Below, piece after piece: positions 1 through 5,439 of a stretch of 23,374 bases of DNA. The position numbers and the translations under genes are program-made. Source of the stretch: a virus. Under the pieces are notes generated by a model. That model worked only from the letters and a program-made list of their open reading frames with translations. It made no database searches and had not been told where the DNA came from. The stretch is taken from positions 1 to 23,374 of IMG/VR virus record IMGVR_UViG_3300023174_000651; one strand, written 5' to 3'. The first letter of the stretch is position 1. Each line of letters starts with the position of its first letter.

Positions 1-537
1 GCGGGCGGCTTCGAGGCGGTCGATCACCGCAAAGCAGGACTCGGTGGCCTCGACCTGACGGGCCGACAAATTGCCCCAGTGGGCCAAGTTCTCGACCATG
101 CCGCGCAGGAACTCATTGCCACCCGTGTAGCCCTGCAAACGGGCCACCAAGGCGCTGTTGGCATCGCGCCATGCTTGGGTAGCCTCTTGACGCTCTGCGG
201 CTCTCTGAGCGCGTTCTGCCTCGATCTGGGCCTTGCGTGCCTCGCGGCGCTTGGTGGCACCAGCCTGACGGCGGGCGCGGGCGTTGTCAGCGCGAACCTT
301 CTCGAAACCCTCGATGCCCCAGCCAGTCTTGGCGACGCAATCGCAACCCACCTTGAACTGGCGTGCGCCAGCCACAGAACCCTTGATCCAGAACTCCCAG
401 CGAATGCCAGTGCCGCAGTAGTCACAGCAACCGCCAGCCTTAGTAGTGCCGTCGCCCAACTCGAACACATTCTCGGTCACATGGGTGCATGAGAAAGGTG
501 CCTTGCCGAGACCTGCTTTTTCAAAGGGGTGTGTCAT
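1..537 (-). CDS. Cys-rich putative zinc-binding protein, cut by left edge
   Basis: An open frame reads from ATG at 537 down to base 1 without a stop, so the 3' end is missing; 179 residues are visible. Residues 1-70 hold a Cys cluster of the form CCxxC (residues 37-41) and CxC (65-67), spaced like a zinc ribbon. Residues about 85-125 are rich in Arg, Ala, Glu and Gln and look like a charged coiled coil. A Shine-Dalgarno-like AGGAG lies just upstream of the ATG. I do not recognise a named family; the zinc-binding role is inferred from the cysteines only. It is the first gene after the promoter/operator at 580-609, so it may be separately controlled from the genes upstream. Frame choice is clear: the competing frames are rich in Arg, Pro and Ser and lack any motif. 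Confidence 0.8.
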   Translation of the reverse strand, partial: MTHPFEKAGLGKAPFSCTHVTENVFELGDGTTKAGGCCDYCGTGIRWEFWIKGSVAGARQFKVGCDCVAKTGWGIEGFEKVRADNARARRQAGATKRREARKAQIEAERAQRAAERQEATQAWRDANSALVARLQGYTGGNEFLRGMVENLAHWGNLSARQVEATESCFAVIDRLEAAR

Positions 538-579
538 GTTTCGCTCCTGATTCGCTGTCCTGCACATCGCAGTGGTTGA

Positions 580-609
580 AGTGTAACTCAGAATTTCACT
601 TCAATGCAA
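580..609 (-). promoter_or_regulatory. Leftward promoter with overlapping 19-bp palindrome (site 1)
   Basis: On the minus strand, a -35-like TTGCAT (604-609) is followed after 18 bases by a -10-like TACACT (580-585). The 19-bp element GTGTAACTCAGAATTTCAC (581-599, plus-strand reading) overlaps the -10 box. Its GTGTA and TTTCAC ends recur at 2344-2362 and 8443-8461. A longer exact 8-base inverted repeat (TTGAAGTG at 576-583, CACTTCAA at 597-604) surrounds it. The -35 box sits inside the 3' end of the preceding gene. Promoter function is inferred. Confidence 0.5.
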
Positions 610-790
610 TACCCGATGATTGTTTGGGGTCTTTGTCTTCCATCTTCAGGCGGCGCAGGAGCGGGGCCAGCACGCCTTCGGTGTTGGGGGTCTCTTTCAT
701 GTACCGCTCGATCTCGGCCACGATGTAGTCGCACCCGTGGTCAAAGCCCTTGATGTAGTTGATGTCGGCGGCGGATTTCAGATCAAACAT
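596..790 (-). CDS. Small phage protein, unknown function (64 aa)
   Basis: ATG at 790 follows a clear GGAG Shine-Dalgarno (GAGGAGACCACC just before the start). The product is mixed acidic and basic, soluble, with no membrane segment and one Cys. I do not recognise a family. It lies 10 bases downstream of the 59-aa gene and is most likely part of the leftward early operon. Its last codons contain the -35 half of the promoter for the next gene, which is a compact arrangement typical of phages. Confidence 0.7.
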   Translation of the reverse strand: MFDLKSAADINYIKGFDHGCDYIVAEIERYMKETPNTEGVLAPLLRRLKMEDKDPKQSSGIALK

Positions 791-800
791 GGTGGTCTCC

Positions 801-980
801 TCAAAGAATTTGTCGGTCGCGCAGGTAAGACAACGACAGCGCGTGCATGGCCTGCATCAGATGATCGATGTCATCCGCGCTGGTTCCCTCTTCATCGATG
901 ATATTCATCATCACGCAGGCAAGATGCCACATCGCTTCCGCCGTCATGCCGTTAATCGTTTTTGAACTGGTGATGCTCAT
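801..980 (-). CDS. Small phage protein, unknown function (59 aa)
   Basis: The start is placed at ATG 980 rather than the longer upstream candidate at 1022. ATG 980 has an excellent GGAGG 4 bases away and makes an ATGA overlap with the stop of the 146-aa gene. The product is Met-rich and probably all helical, with an acidic middle. No family is recognised. It is the last gene of a chain of four genes in which every stop codon overlaps the next start by four bases (976-1784 region), pointing to translational coupling. Confidence 0.7.
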   Translation of the reverse strand: MSITSSKTINGMTAEAMWHLACVMMNIIDEEGTSADDIDHLMQAMHALSLSYLRDRQIL

Positions 981-1417
981 GCTTCCTCCAATGCCAAAAA
1001 GCCTTCGGGGGTTACTGACCACACCACCGCGTCCTTGCGCTGGGCGGTCTTCCTACGGTGGCCGCTGTCGATCACAAAGCCGCGATCCATCAGCGTCACC
1101 CGGCAAGGGCGGTACGAGTTGCCCTGCATACCCATGATGTTCTGGGCCTCCTCGTCAGTCAGCCCCAGCGGGTACTTACACAGTTCCACCAGCACCGTGC
1201 GCGTCATGGTGCCGAACTTGGGCGCGATGGCCTCTGCGGCGGCTCTGGAGGTGTCGCTATGCCACTGGTGCGGGGGTAGATAGCCTCTGCCCTTGCGACG
1301 GCCCAGATCGGCCTCCAGCAACGCGATGCAGGTCTTGATGCTGTCGGCCACAAAGATGTCTTCGGTGCGAATGGACTTGAGTTCAGCCAGCACCCGGCTC
1401 ATGGTTCGCTTGCTCAT
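977..1417 (-). CDS. Putative winged-helix DNA-binding protein (146 aa)
   Basis: The product is 146 residues, Arg/Lys-rich. The middle to C-terminal part (about residues 65-140) reads like a winged-helix domain: a helix-rich segment with a TDEEAQ turn, a segment ending SYRPCRVTLMDRGFV typical of a recognition helix followed by a wing, and a hydrophobic strand near SVTPEGFLALEE. This is judged by pattern only, with no database match. Start ATG 1417 overlaps the stop of the 55-aa gene (ATGA) and is preceded by GGAGGCCGC. Likely role: DNA-binding regulator or accessory protein of the early arm. Confidence 0.7.
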   Translation of the reverse strand: MSKRTMSRVLAELKSIRTEDIFVADSIKTCIALLEADLGRRKGRGYLPPHQWHSDTSRAAAEAIAPKFGTMTRTVLVELCKYPLGLTDEEAQNIMGMQGNSYRPCRVTLMDRGFVIDSGHRRKTAQRKDAVVWSVTPEGFLALEEA

Positions 1418-1581
1418 GCGGCCTCCTCGATGTCGTCATACAAACTCCGCAGGGCGCTGATCGCAAACTGAATCATTCGATCCTCGTAAACGGGGGAGCC
1501 ATCCTCCTCCCGTTGTGCGCCAGCCAGCACCAGCATCATTATTCGCGCCTCGATCAAGTCGAGCATTTGTTCGGTGGTCAT
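1414..1581 (-). CDS. Small helical phage protein, unknown function (55 aa)
   Basis: This is a short gene (55 aa) found by reading the minus strand between two better-marked genes. ATG 1581 has GGAGGCCGT directly upstream, and both ends make ATGA overlaps with neighbours (1578-1581 and 1414-1417). The product starts MTTEQMLDLIEARI and ends DDIEEAA; it looks like two amphipathic helices joined by a Gly/Asp/Pro turn. A competing longer frame at 1436-1684 is Arg/Ser/Pro-rich and out of register with the overlaps. Function unknown. Confidence 0.7.
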   Translation of the reverse strand: MTTEQMLDLIEARIMMLVLAGAQREEDGSPVYEDRMIQFAISALRSLYDDIEEAA

Positions 1582-1781
1582 ACGGCCTCCTTCGCGAGTT
1601 GCATCTGGCGCTCACGCAAGGCATCGATCTCGGCCCACAACTTGGTGGCGTAGGACTCGGTGATGTCGGTGCCCCACGCCGCAAAGGTTGCGTGGCAATC
1701 CATCAAGGCGCGGCGGCAGGTGTAGAAGTCGTAGTCCTTGACCTTGTTGACAAAGACCTCGTGGTGCTGGTTGTAGTTCAT
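1578..1781 (-). CDS. Small phage protein, unknown function (67 aa)
   Basis: ATG 1781 is chosen over the upstream in-frame start at 1889. It is preceded by GGAGGCCGT and overlaps the stop of the 61-aa gene (ATGA), and the residues upstream look non-coding (Gly/Pro/Arg). The protein begins MNYNQHHEVF and ends QLAKEAV. It contains a central CRRALMDCH stretch with two Cys and is otherwise helical. No family is recognised. It belongs to the coupled chain of small genes in this part of the leftward arm. Confidence 0.7.
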   Translation of the reverse strand: MNYNQHHEVFVNKVKDYDFYTCRRALMDCHATFAAWGTDITESYATKLWAEIDALRERQMQLAKEAV

Positions 1782-1963
1782 ACGGCCTCCGGTGCGCTGA
1801 TCACGCCTTCGTTGATGAGGTGCTGGGCCGTGCGGCCAAACCATCCTTGCAGACGCCAAGCCAGCCCGGTGTCCACGAGGTGTTGCCACGCCTCGATCAC
1901 CTGCTCCTCGCTCTCGGCCTCGATGAAGCCTTCTGCCAATCCTGTCGCTGTAAAACTGTCCAT
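1778..1963 (-). CDS. Small conserved-looking phage protein (61 aa)
   Basis: Start ATG 1963 has AAGGAG upstream (GAAGGAGAGCGAC) and is preferred to the far longer frame from 2230, whose extra N-terminus is Arg/Ser/Pro-rich shadow of the neighbouring gene. The product is acidic at its N-terminus and has a central VDTGLAWRLQGWFGRTA segment. From memory this resembles a small Trp-rich protein that recurs in many phage early regions; its function is not known to me. A 5-bp hairpin with a UUCG loop (1983-1996) sits immediately before its ribosome binding site. Confidence 0.7.
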   Translation of the reverse strand: MDSFTATGLAEGFIEAESEEQVIEAWQHLVDTGLAWRLQGWFGRTAQHLINEGVISAPEAV

Positions 1964-1982
1964 GTCGCTCTCCTTCGCTATA

Positions 1983-1996
1983 GCCCCCGAAGGGGC
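1983..1996 (-). promoter_or_regulatory. RNA hairpin with UUCG tetraloop upstream of an RBS
   Basis: The minus-strand transcript reads GCCCC-UUCG-GGGGC, a perfect 5-bp stem closed by C(UUCG)G, a very stable tetraloop. It lies between the stop at 2004 and the start at 1963, about 10 bases before the AAGGAG. There is no U-tract after it, so it is not a normal rho-independent terminator. It may be an mRNA-stability, processing or translation-insulating element; that role is inferred. Confidence 0.45.
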
Positions 1997-2003
1997 GTTG
2001 GGT

Positions 2004-2288
2004 TTACTTGCTGGTGACCTTGACCGAGAACACGGCGCTGGTCTTGGTGAACTGGGCATATGCCTCTGCACCGTGTACCTTGATGAAGGCGTCCTTGTCG
2101 AACACCGAACGGTTGGTCTCGATGTAGGTGGCTTTGAACAAAGCACCCTCGATAACCTTGGCACCGCCTGCGCTGGCGGAGTTCTTGATCGCGTCCTTGA
2201 TGGCATTGGCCTGCTTCTCAAGGTCGGCAATCTGTGCCAGCAGTGCGCCGAGGGTGTCTACGCTGTTGATGTTGAGATCGTTGTTCAT
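2004..2288 (-). CDS. Small coiled-coil phage protein, unknown function (94 aa)
   Basis: The 94-residue product has an N-terminal helix (about residues 10-40, LGALLAQIADLEKQANAIKD) of coiled-coil character. A Ser/Ala/Gly linker follows, then a C-terminal part with alternating hydrophobic residues (ATYIETNRSVFDKDAF, SAVFSVKVTSK), probably beta strands. The start ATG 2288 has AAGGAAAC upstream. This arrangement is common among small phage early proteins, but I cannot name the family. It is the first gene after the promoter at 2343-2370, so it and the small genes below it could form an independently transcribed unit. Confidence 0.7.
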   Translation of the reverse strand: MNNDLNINSVDTLGALLAQIADLEKQANAIKDAIKNSASAGGAKVIEGALFKATYIETNRSVFDKDAFIKVHGAEAYAQFTKTSAVFSVKVTSK

Positions 2289-2342
2289 CGCTGTTTCCTT
2301 CGCTGTTGCCTGACTCTGCGGAATTGCTGTGTCAGTGAAGAT

Positions 2343-2370
2343 AGTGTAACACCATCTTTCACCTGTGCAA
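2343..2370 (-). promoter_or_regulatory. Leftward promoter with overlapping 19-bp palindrome (site 2)
   Basis: On the minus strand, TTGCAC (2365-2370) and TACACT (2343-2348) are separated by 16 bases. The 19-bp element GTGTAACACCATCTTTCAC (2344-2362) overlaps the -10 and spacer and shares GTGTAAC and TTTCAC at identical spacing with 581-599. The 110-base gap between genes (2289-2398) is unusually long for this window, as expected for a control region. No terminator-like hairpin with a T-tract was seen in the gap. Confidence 0.55.
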
Positions 2371-2398
2371 CACCCTTCTCAAATTATTTTGTAGGTGC

Positions 2399-2695
2399 TT
2401 ACCCTAATATGTCTTGATTTAGCAACAGCCGGGTGTCGTCCAGCAAATCCGCCTCATCAAAGCCCCACTTCTTGGGGAAGCCCTTGGTGCCAAGGCCGTG
2501 CAGGCCCGTAGCGCCTCTGTGATGCTCTGGGCATAGTGGGATGACATCCATGTGGCTTGCGCGTCTTCCAGCCCCCGTTCCGGCCCTTGGATGGTGTAGT
2601 TCTGCCGGGGTGCCGGGGTAGCCCATCCTGCGACAGACGGCGCACCCCAGTTCAGCCACGCGGCTCATGTGCTTCTTTTCCGCAAGGGTTGTCAC
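2399..2695 (-). CDS. Ref-type HNH-like nuclease (short form)
   Basis: The 98-aa protein has the metal-binding pattern of the Ref family (recombination enhancement function; the P1 protein is a RecA-dependent nuclease). It shows CAVC (residues 18-21), ELHHPRAG (32-39), RASHMDVIPLCPEHHRG (45-61) and a GLHGLG(T)KGF segment (64-73). It is shorter than P1 Ref, as is common for phage homologues that lack the N-terminal DNA-binding extension. The start is GTG 2695, making a GTGA overlap with the upstream stop; an in-frame ATG at 2668 is an alternative but would lose only nine residues before the motif. Likely role: nicking or cutting DNA held by RecA filaments during phage recombination. Confidence 0.8.
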   Translation of the reverse strand: MTTLAEKKHMSRVAELGCAVCRRMGYPGTPAELHHPRAGTGAGRRASHMDVIPLCPEHHRGATGLHGLGTKGFPKKWGFDEADLLDDTRLLLNQDILG

Positions 2696-2892
2696 TGGCG
2701 CGGCCCCTTCGCTTCCAAGGCGCGGATCAACTGCGCCTCGTCCTCCTCGGACAGTGGAGTGGCGTTCTGCATCAGCGTGCCATCCTCGACCATCTGATGG
2801 ATGTCGGCGATCATCGCGGCCAACTCTTCTGGGGTGCCCTCGAAGTCGTCAAAACAACCCGGCGCGAAAACCACCTTCAACTTCTCACTCAT
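2692..2892 (-). CDS. Small acidic phage protein, unknown function (66 aa)
   Basis: Start ATG 2892 follows a strong AAAGGAG. The 66-residue protein begins MSEKLKVVFAPGCFDDFEG. It has a short beta-like N-terminal segment, then an acidic helical remainder with TPEELAAMIADIHQM. From memory, proteins with the pattern xVxFxPGxFDxFEGTxEEL recur in many tailed phages, without an assigned function. It is translationally linked by a GTGA overlap to the Ref-type nuclease, so the two are probably made together. Confidence 0.75.
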   Translation of the reverse strand: MSEKLKVVFAPGCFDDFEGTPEELAAMIADIHQMVEDGTLMQNATPLSEEDEAQLIRALEAKGPRQ

Positions 2893-2933
2893 TGCTTTGC
2901 TCCTTTATGGCTTGAGGTTGTAGCAACCGTAGG

Positions 2934-3749
2934 TCATGCATCACCCGCAACAGTCAACTCACGGTCTGGCACATAGTCGTGAACGATGAAACCGTTCTCA
3001 ATCTTGCCCACCCACATCTCGGGTATCCATGTGAAACCCCCAGACCGCAGACGCCTCATGTGCGCCCTGCGCTTGTGTCTGGCCGGGCTGGCGTGCGTGC
3101 CGCCCTTGTGCGGTTGCCTGACCTGCGGCTCTGGCTTCAACTCGATGGTGTTCCACGAGTACACAAGCGGCTGGTGCTTGGCCCTGCGCTTGCGGTTGAT
3201 GAATTCCAAACCCTTTGCCATGTGGGCAGTGACCACTTGCTCGGTGGTATGCGCACGCAAGTTAACCAGACAGGCGTAGTTGACCGCACTGATGCAAGCG
3301 TCCTCGTACAGTTGCAGGGCTTCGCGCTCGGCCATGCCACCCTTCTTTGCCGCATCCATCAACTTCTGGTGGACGACAACATTGGTGCCCTCGGGCGCAT
3401 TATCCTCACTACCGACAACCCTGACCCGTTTTTCGGTAACGATCACGAGCGGGCTGTTGAAGCCATCATTTGTCCACAGCATGGCGGCGGCACCTTCATA
3501 GCCGCCAAACTTGATGTATCTGTCGTAGGTGAACGCAATGTCAGGCCACGCGGGTTGAATGATCGCCATACTGTCGGAGGGCGTCATAAACTCGTTGAGA
3601 TGGCGCATCTCGGTATCCCAGCCATGTTGACGGCCAATCTTGGTGAGTTCCTCTTCAGCATGGTCGCCAAGTTCTGTGAAGTCGAACCATGTGTAGTCTG
3701 CGGCGTCGAACGCCACCTTTGATGCAAGGTCTGCCACTCTCGGATTCAT
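2934..3749 (-). CDS. Phage protein of unknown function (271 aa)
   Basis: ATG 3749 is preferred to an in-frame start at 3812: AAAGGAAAACC lies upstream and the ATG overlaps the stop of the 49-aa zinc protein (ATGA). The product is soluble. The N-terminal two thirds (residues 1-190) show mixed alpha/beta character, including WPDIAFTYDRYI and AAAMLWTNDGFNSPLVIVTE. The C-terminal about 60 residues contain a basic stretch HKGGTHASPARHKRRAHMR followed by GGFTWIPEMWVGKIENGFIVHDY. A similar basic-then-aromatic tail recurs in phage early proteins in my experience, with no known function. It may bind nucleic acid; this is inferred from the basic tail only. Confidence 0.75.
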   Translation of the reverse strand: MNPRVADLASKVAFDAADYTWFDFTELGDHAEEELTKIGRQHGWDTEMRHLNEFMTPSDSMAIIQPAWPDIAFTYDRYIKFGGYEGAAAMLWTNDGFNSPLVIVTEKRVRVVGSEDNAPEGTNVVVHQKLMDAAKKGGMAEREALQLYEDACISAVNYACLVNLRAHTTEQVVTAHMAKGLEFINRKRRAKHQPLVYSWNTIELKPEPQVRQPHKGGTHASPARHKRRAHMRRLRSGGFTWIPEMWVGKIENGFIVHDYVPDRELTVAGDA

Positions 3750-3895
3750 TCTGGTTTTCCTTTCGTAAATCCCTTGCGGTTTTTGAGTTGCGCACAAGTC
3801 TGGCAACGCCACATCACGCGGCCATCACTCGTGCGCACCTTGGTGTCTGCTGGCCGTATGCGGCACACCTGACAGGTCTTTGCCTTTTCAGTCAT
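3746..3895 (-). CDS. Zinc-ribbon mini-protein (49 aa)
   Basis: This is a 49-residue protein with two CxxC knuckles: CQVC at residues 8-11 and CQTC at 31-34, about 20 residues apart, the classic treble-clef/zinc-ribbon layout. The C-terminus is strongly basic (KNRKGFTKGKPE). The start ATG 3895 overlaps the previous gene by 8 bases, and the stop makes ATGA with the 271-aa gene. The longer in-frame open stretch to 4114 is Arg/Ser-rich shadow sequence. Likely a nucleic-acid or protein-binding accessory factor; its target is unknown. Confidence 0.75.
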   Translation of the reverse strand: MTEKAKTCQVCRIRPADTKVRTSDGRVMWRCQTCAQLKNRKGFTKGKPE

Positions 3896-4118
3896 TGCGC
3901 TCTTTCGCCCATTCGTTGCGGATGGCCGCCACCCAGCCAGCATTGAAGTGGCGTCGCACCTCTTCGTTGCTGGCCGTGCGCGGCGCACCCATGTTGTCGA
4001 GGTAGTCGTTGAATGCATCCTCGAAAGACTTGACGCGCACCGGGCGGACAAACTGCGTCTGCTGTGCCTGCCTGCGCTCCAGTTCCTTCCACGCCTCTTC
4101 CTCGGCCTGATCAATCAT
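3888..4118 (-). CDS. Small phage protein, unknown function (76 aa)
   Basis: The product is 76 residues with an N-terminal charged helix (MIDQAEEEAWKELERRQAQQ) and a second helical part ending HFNAGWVAAIRNEWAKERND. The pattern of a helix ending in FNAGW, followed by another amphipathic helix, suggests a small helical bundle. GAAGGGGG lies upstream of ATG 4118. It overlaps both neighbours by 8 bases (3888-3895 and 4111-4118), consistent with translational coupling. No family recognised. Confidence 0.7.
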   Translation of the reverse strand: MIDQAEEEAWKELERRQAQQTQFVRPVRVKSFEDAFNDYLDNMGAPRTASNEEVRRHFNAGWVAAIRNEWAKERND

Positions 4119-4329
4119 TGGCGACGCCCCCTTCGCGGTTGATCTTGAAAAAATAGTCGTTGCGGTATTCCGTCGGCGGAATCCAGCCCTTGCTTTTCCA
4201 TGTGGTCATCACATCCGCACCGTGCGTCCAGACCTTACCCCACTCAGTGGTGAAGGTGTCCTTGCTCTTCTGCGCGGGCTTCACATCAGCCACCAGAACC
4301 AACTTTTTCTTTCCAACCTTTCCAGTCAT
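4111..4329 (-). CDS. Small basic phage protein, unknown function (72 aa)
   Basis: ATG 4329 has a near-ideal AAGGAG (AAGGAGATTGAA) and is chosen over an upstream in-frame start at 4380. The protein starts with a lysine-rich segment (MTGKVGKKKLVLVADVK), followed by a Trp-rich centre (TTEWGKVWTHGADVMTTWKSKGWIPP). It ends with Asn/Asp-rich residues. The W-x(2)GW-IPPTEYR section looks like a folded motif, but I cannot name it. It sits one base downstream of the small membrane-protein gene's stop. Confidence 0.7.
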   Translation of the reverse strand: MTGKVGKKKLVLVADVKPAQKSKDTFTTEWGKVWTHGADVMTTWKSKGWIPPTEYRNDYFFKINREGGVAND

Positions 4330-4330
4330 T

Positions 4331-4480
4331 TCAATCTCCTTCTTTGACCATGAAGTAAAGGGAAGCCGACAACATAACAAGGCCCGCTAAAGCAAGCCAA
4401 TGGCTGTGCAAGACCCAGCCGTCAAACAATACCGTGAACCAACCAAGTCCATGTACCACGCTCCATTGAAAATAATTCAC
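4331..4480 (-). CDS. Tiny single-helix membrane protein (49 aa)
   Basis: This gene was found by translating the gap between its neighbours. It starts at GTG 4480, with AAGGAAAGG upstream and a GTGA overlap with the stop of the 110-aa gene. The stop is one base before the next ATG. The protein is hydrophobic, with aromatic residues at the N-terminus (NYFQWSVVHGLGWF) and a likely transmembrane helix around residues 26-44 (HSHWLALAGLVMLSASLYF), then MVKEGD. Tight packing on both sides supports a real gene. Its function is unknown; small phage membrane proteins may act in exclusion, lysis timing or membrane anchoring. Confidence 0.6.
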   Translation of the reverse strand: MNYFQWSVVHGLGWFTVLFDGWVLHSHWLALAGLVMLSASLYFMVKEGD

Positions 4481-4809
4481 AGCGTTGCCTTTCCTTCGGC
4501 TCTGTTGTTGGCCTGCTCTGTGCGCCAGATTTCCACGCGGGCCTGCGCACCAATCAAGTCCCAGCGCAACTTCTCTTCGATCTCGGTGGCCTCCTTGATG
4601 CCTTGCAACAGTTGCAGGTACTCAGGGTCGCTGTACGCCTCACGCTCTTGCGCGGCCACCGATGTCTCGATGGTGCGCTTCATTAGAATGGCCTTCAGGC
4701 TCTTGCGGTACTCTTCGAGGTACACACGCTCGGCCTTGGCCTTTGCGAACTTCTTGCCGTTGAGCAAGATGTAGTCAACTGCTTTGTGTGGGTCTCTGTC
4801 TTCGCTCAT
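4477..4809 (-). CDS. Helical phage protein, unknown function (110 aa)
   Basis: The 110-residue protein is almost wholly helical and highly charged. The segment ERVYLEEYRKSLKAILM (residues 27-43) and a later LRWDLIGAQARVEIWRTEQANNRAEG (81-106) match a pattern I have seen in a widespread phage protein of unknown role. GAAGGAG lies upstream of ATG 4809. It sits between two tiny membrane-protein genes (4331-4480 and 4813-4935), so a membrane-associated complex is possible. That is inferred from position only. Confidence 0.75.
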   Translation of the reverse strand: MSEDRDPHKAVDYILLNGKKFAKAKAERVYLEEYRKSLKAILMKRTIETSVAAQEREAYSDPEYLQLLQGIKEATEIEEKLRWDLIGAQARVEIWRTEQANNRAEGKATL

Positions 4810-4812
4810 GCC

Positions 4813-4935
4813 TCACTCCTTCGCTGGTGGTTTCTGGCACATCCAAAAAAAGATGACCAGCAAAATAAAACAAATCCAAGTCGCGGCACCCGTGATCGCC
4901 ATGACGATCACAAAGATGTTCCATAGTTCAATCAT
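4813..4935 (-). CDS. Tiny single-helix membrane protein (40 aa)
   Basis: ATG 4935 overlaps the end of the 55-aa gene by 8 bases, and the stop is three bases before the next ATG. The 40-residue product is one long hydrophobic stretch (residues 5-32, including VIVMAITGAATWICFILL) with a short polar tail CQKPPAKE, so a single membrane helix with a cytoplasmic tail is likely. The ribosome binding site AGGGAG is present in the preceding gene. It resembles the small membrane protein at 4331-4480 in size only, not in sequence. Function unknown. Confidence 0.6.
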   Translation of the reverse strand: MIELWNIFVIVMAITGAATWICFILLVIFFWMCQKPPAKE

Positions 4936-5095
4936 CGCGGCGCTCCCTGTCCTGTCGCTCCTCCATCATGGCTTCAGCGAAGTCCCATGCAGAGCGTGCA
5001 ATGTCATCAGGAAACACGCCATTTTTTGCCTTTGACAAGATGGCGTGCAGAGCGAACATCGCGTAGATGTCGGTAAGTTCTGGTTCGGTTTTCAT
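4928..5095 (-). CDS. Small phage protein, unknown function (55 aa)
   Basis: ATG 5095 forms an ATGA overlap with the rusA stop, and the gene's own end overlaps the next start by 8 bases. The product MKTEPELTDIYAMFALHAIL... is helical, with a strongly charged C-terminal tail (MMEERQDRERRDD). No other frame here gives a plausible protein. It is translationally coupled to the RusA resolvase gene. No family recognised. Confidence 0.65.
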   Translation of the reverse strand: MKTEPELTDIYAMFALHAILSKAKNGVFPDDIARSAWDFAEAMMEERQDRERRDD

Positions 5096-5439
5096 TCGAT
5101 CTCCTCGATCTTGATCTTGAGCATTCCGCCGATGTCGGGTGCCCAGTAAATTCGCAGGTCAACGATCTGCGAGTCGTCGTCGAACACGCCAGCGTGCGCC
5201 AGCCCGTCGAGCGTTGCCTTCAGCAAGTTGTCTAAGTCCCTGCGTCGTTTGTCTGGCCTCCACGCCTCAATCACCACGCGCAAGGGTTTAGTGAAGTGCG
5301 CCACCTTGCCTTGCAGTGTCATCTGGTCACCGACCTCCTCGCGGTATTCGCGACCTTTGGCGCTGATGATCATGCGGCCATTGAAGTTGCGCCAGTATGT
5401 GTTGACCGACGGGGGCCACGGCAGTGTGAACTCAATCAT
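5092..5439 (-). CDS. rusA: RusA-type Holliday junction resolvase
   Basis: This is a 115-aa endonuclease of the RusA family, which cuts Holliday junctions and branched DNA symmetrically in the cytoplasm. The N-terminus (MIEFTLPWPPSVNTYWR) is the family's typical opening. The signature RRDLDNLLKATLDGL (residues 66-80) provides Asp68, Asp70 and Lys74, and DDDSQIVD (87-94) provides Asp89, matching the catalytic Asp/Asp/Lys/Asp set of E. coli RusA. Length equals the usual 115-120 aa. The start overlaps the upstream gene by 8 bases. Its neighbours (helicase, primase-like protein, Ref-type nuclease) fit a role in resolving recombination and replication intermediates before packaging. Confidence 0.95.
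   Translation of the reverse strand: MIEFTLPWPPSVNTYWRNFNGRMIISAKGREYREEVGDQMTLQGKVAHFTKPLRVVIEAWRPDKRRRDLDNLLKATLDGLAHAGVFDDDSQIVDLRIYWAPDIGGMLKIKIEEIE

Noticed and set aside
24-470. Minus-strand frame of 148 residues at the left edge
   Set aside because: Arg/Ser/Pro-rich; the frame starting at 537 gives a zinc-binding protein with a proper ribosome binding site and runs off the edge.
576-604. Hairpin TTGAAGTG/CACTTCAA as a terminator
   Set aside because: No T-run after it on either strand and it surrounds a promoter-like element shared with two other sites; read as an operator instead.
1515-2417. Plus-strand frame of 300 residues
   Set aside because: It runs antisense to five small minus-strand genes joined by ATGA overlaps, each with good Shine-Dalgarno sequences; it has no domain or ribosome binding site.
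2979-3722. Plus-strand frame of 247 residues
   Set aside because: Shadow of the 271-aa minus gene, which has a Shine-Dalgarno and fits the overlapping chain of genes.
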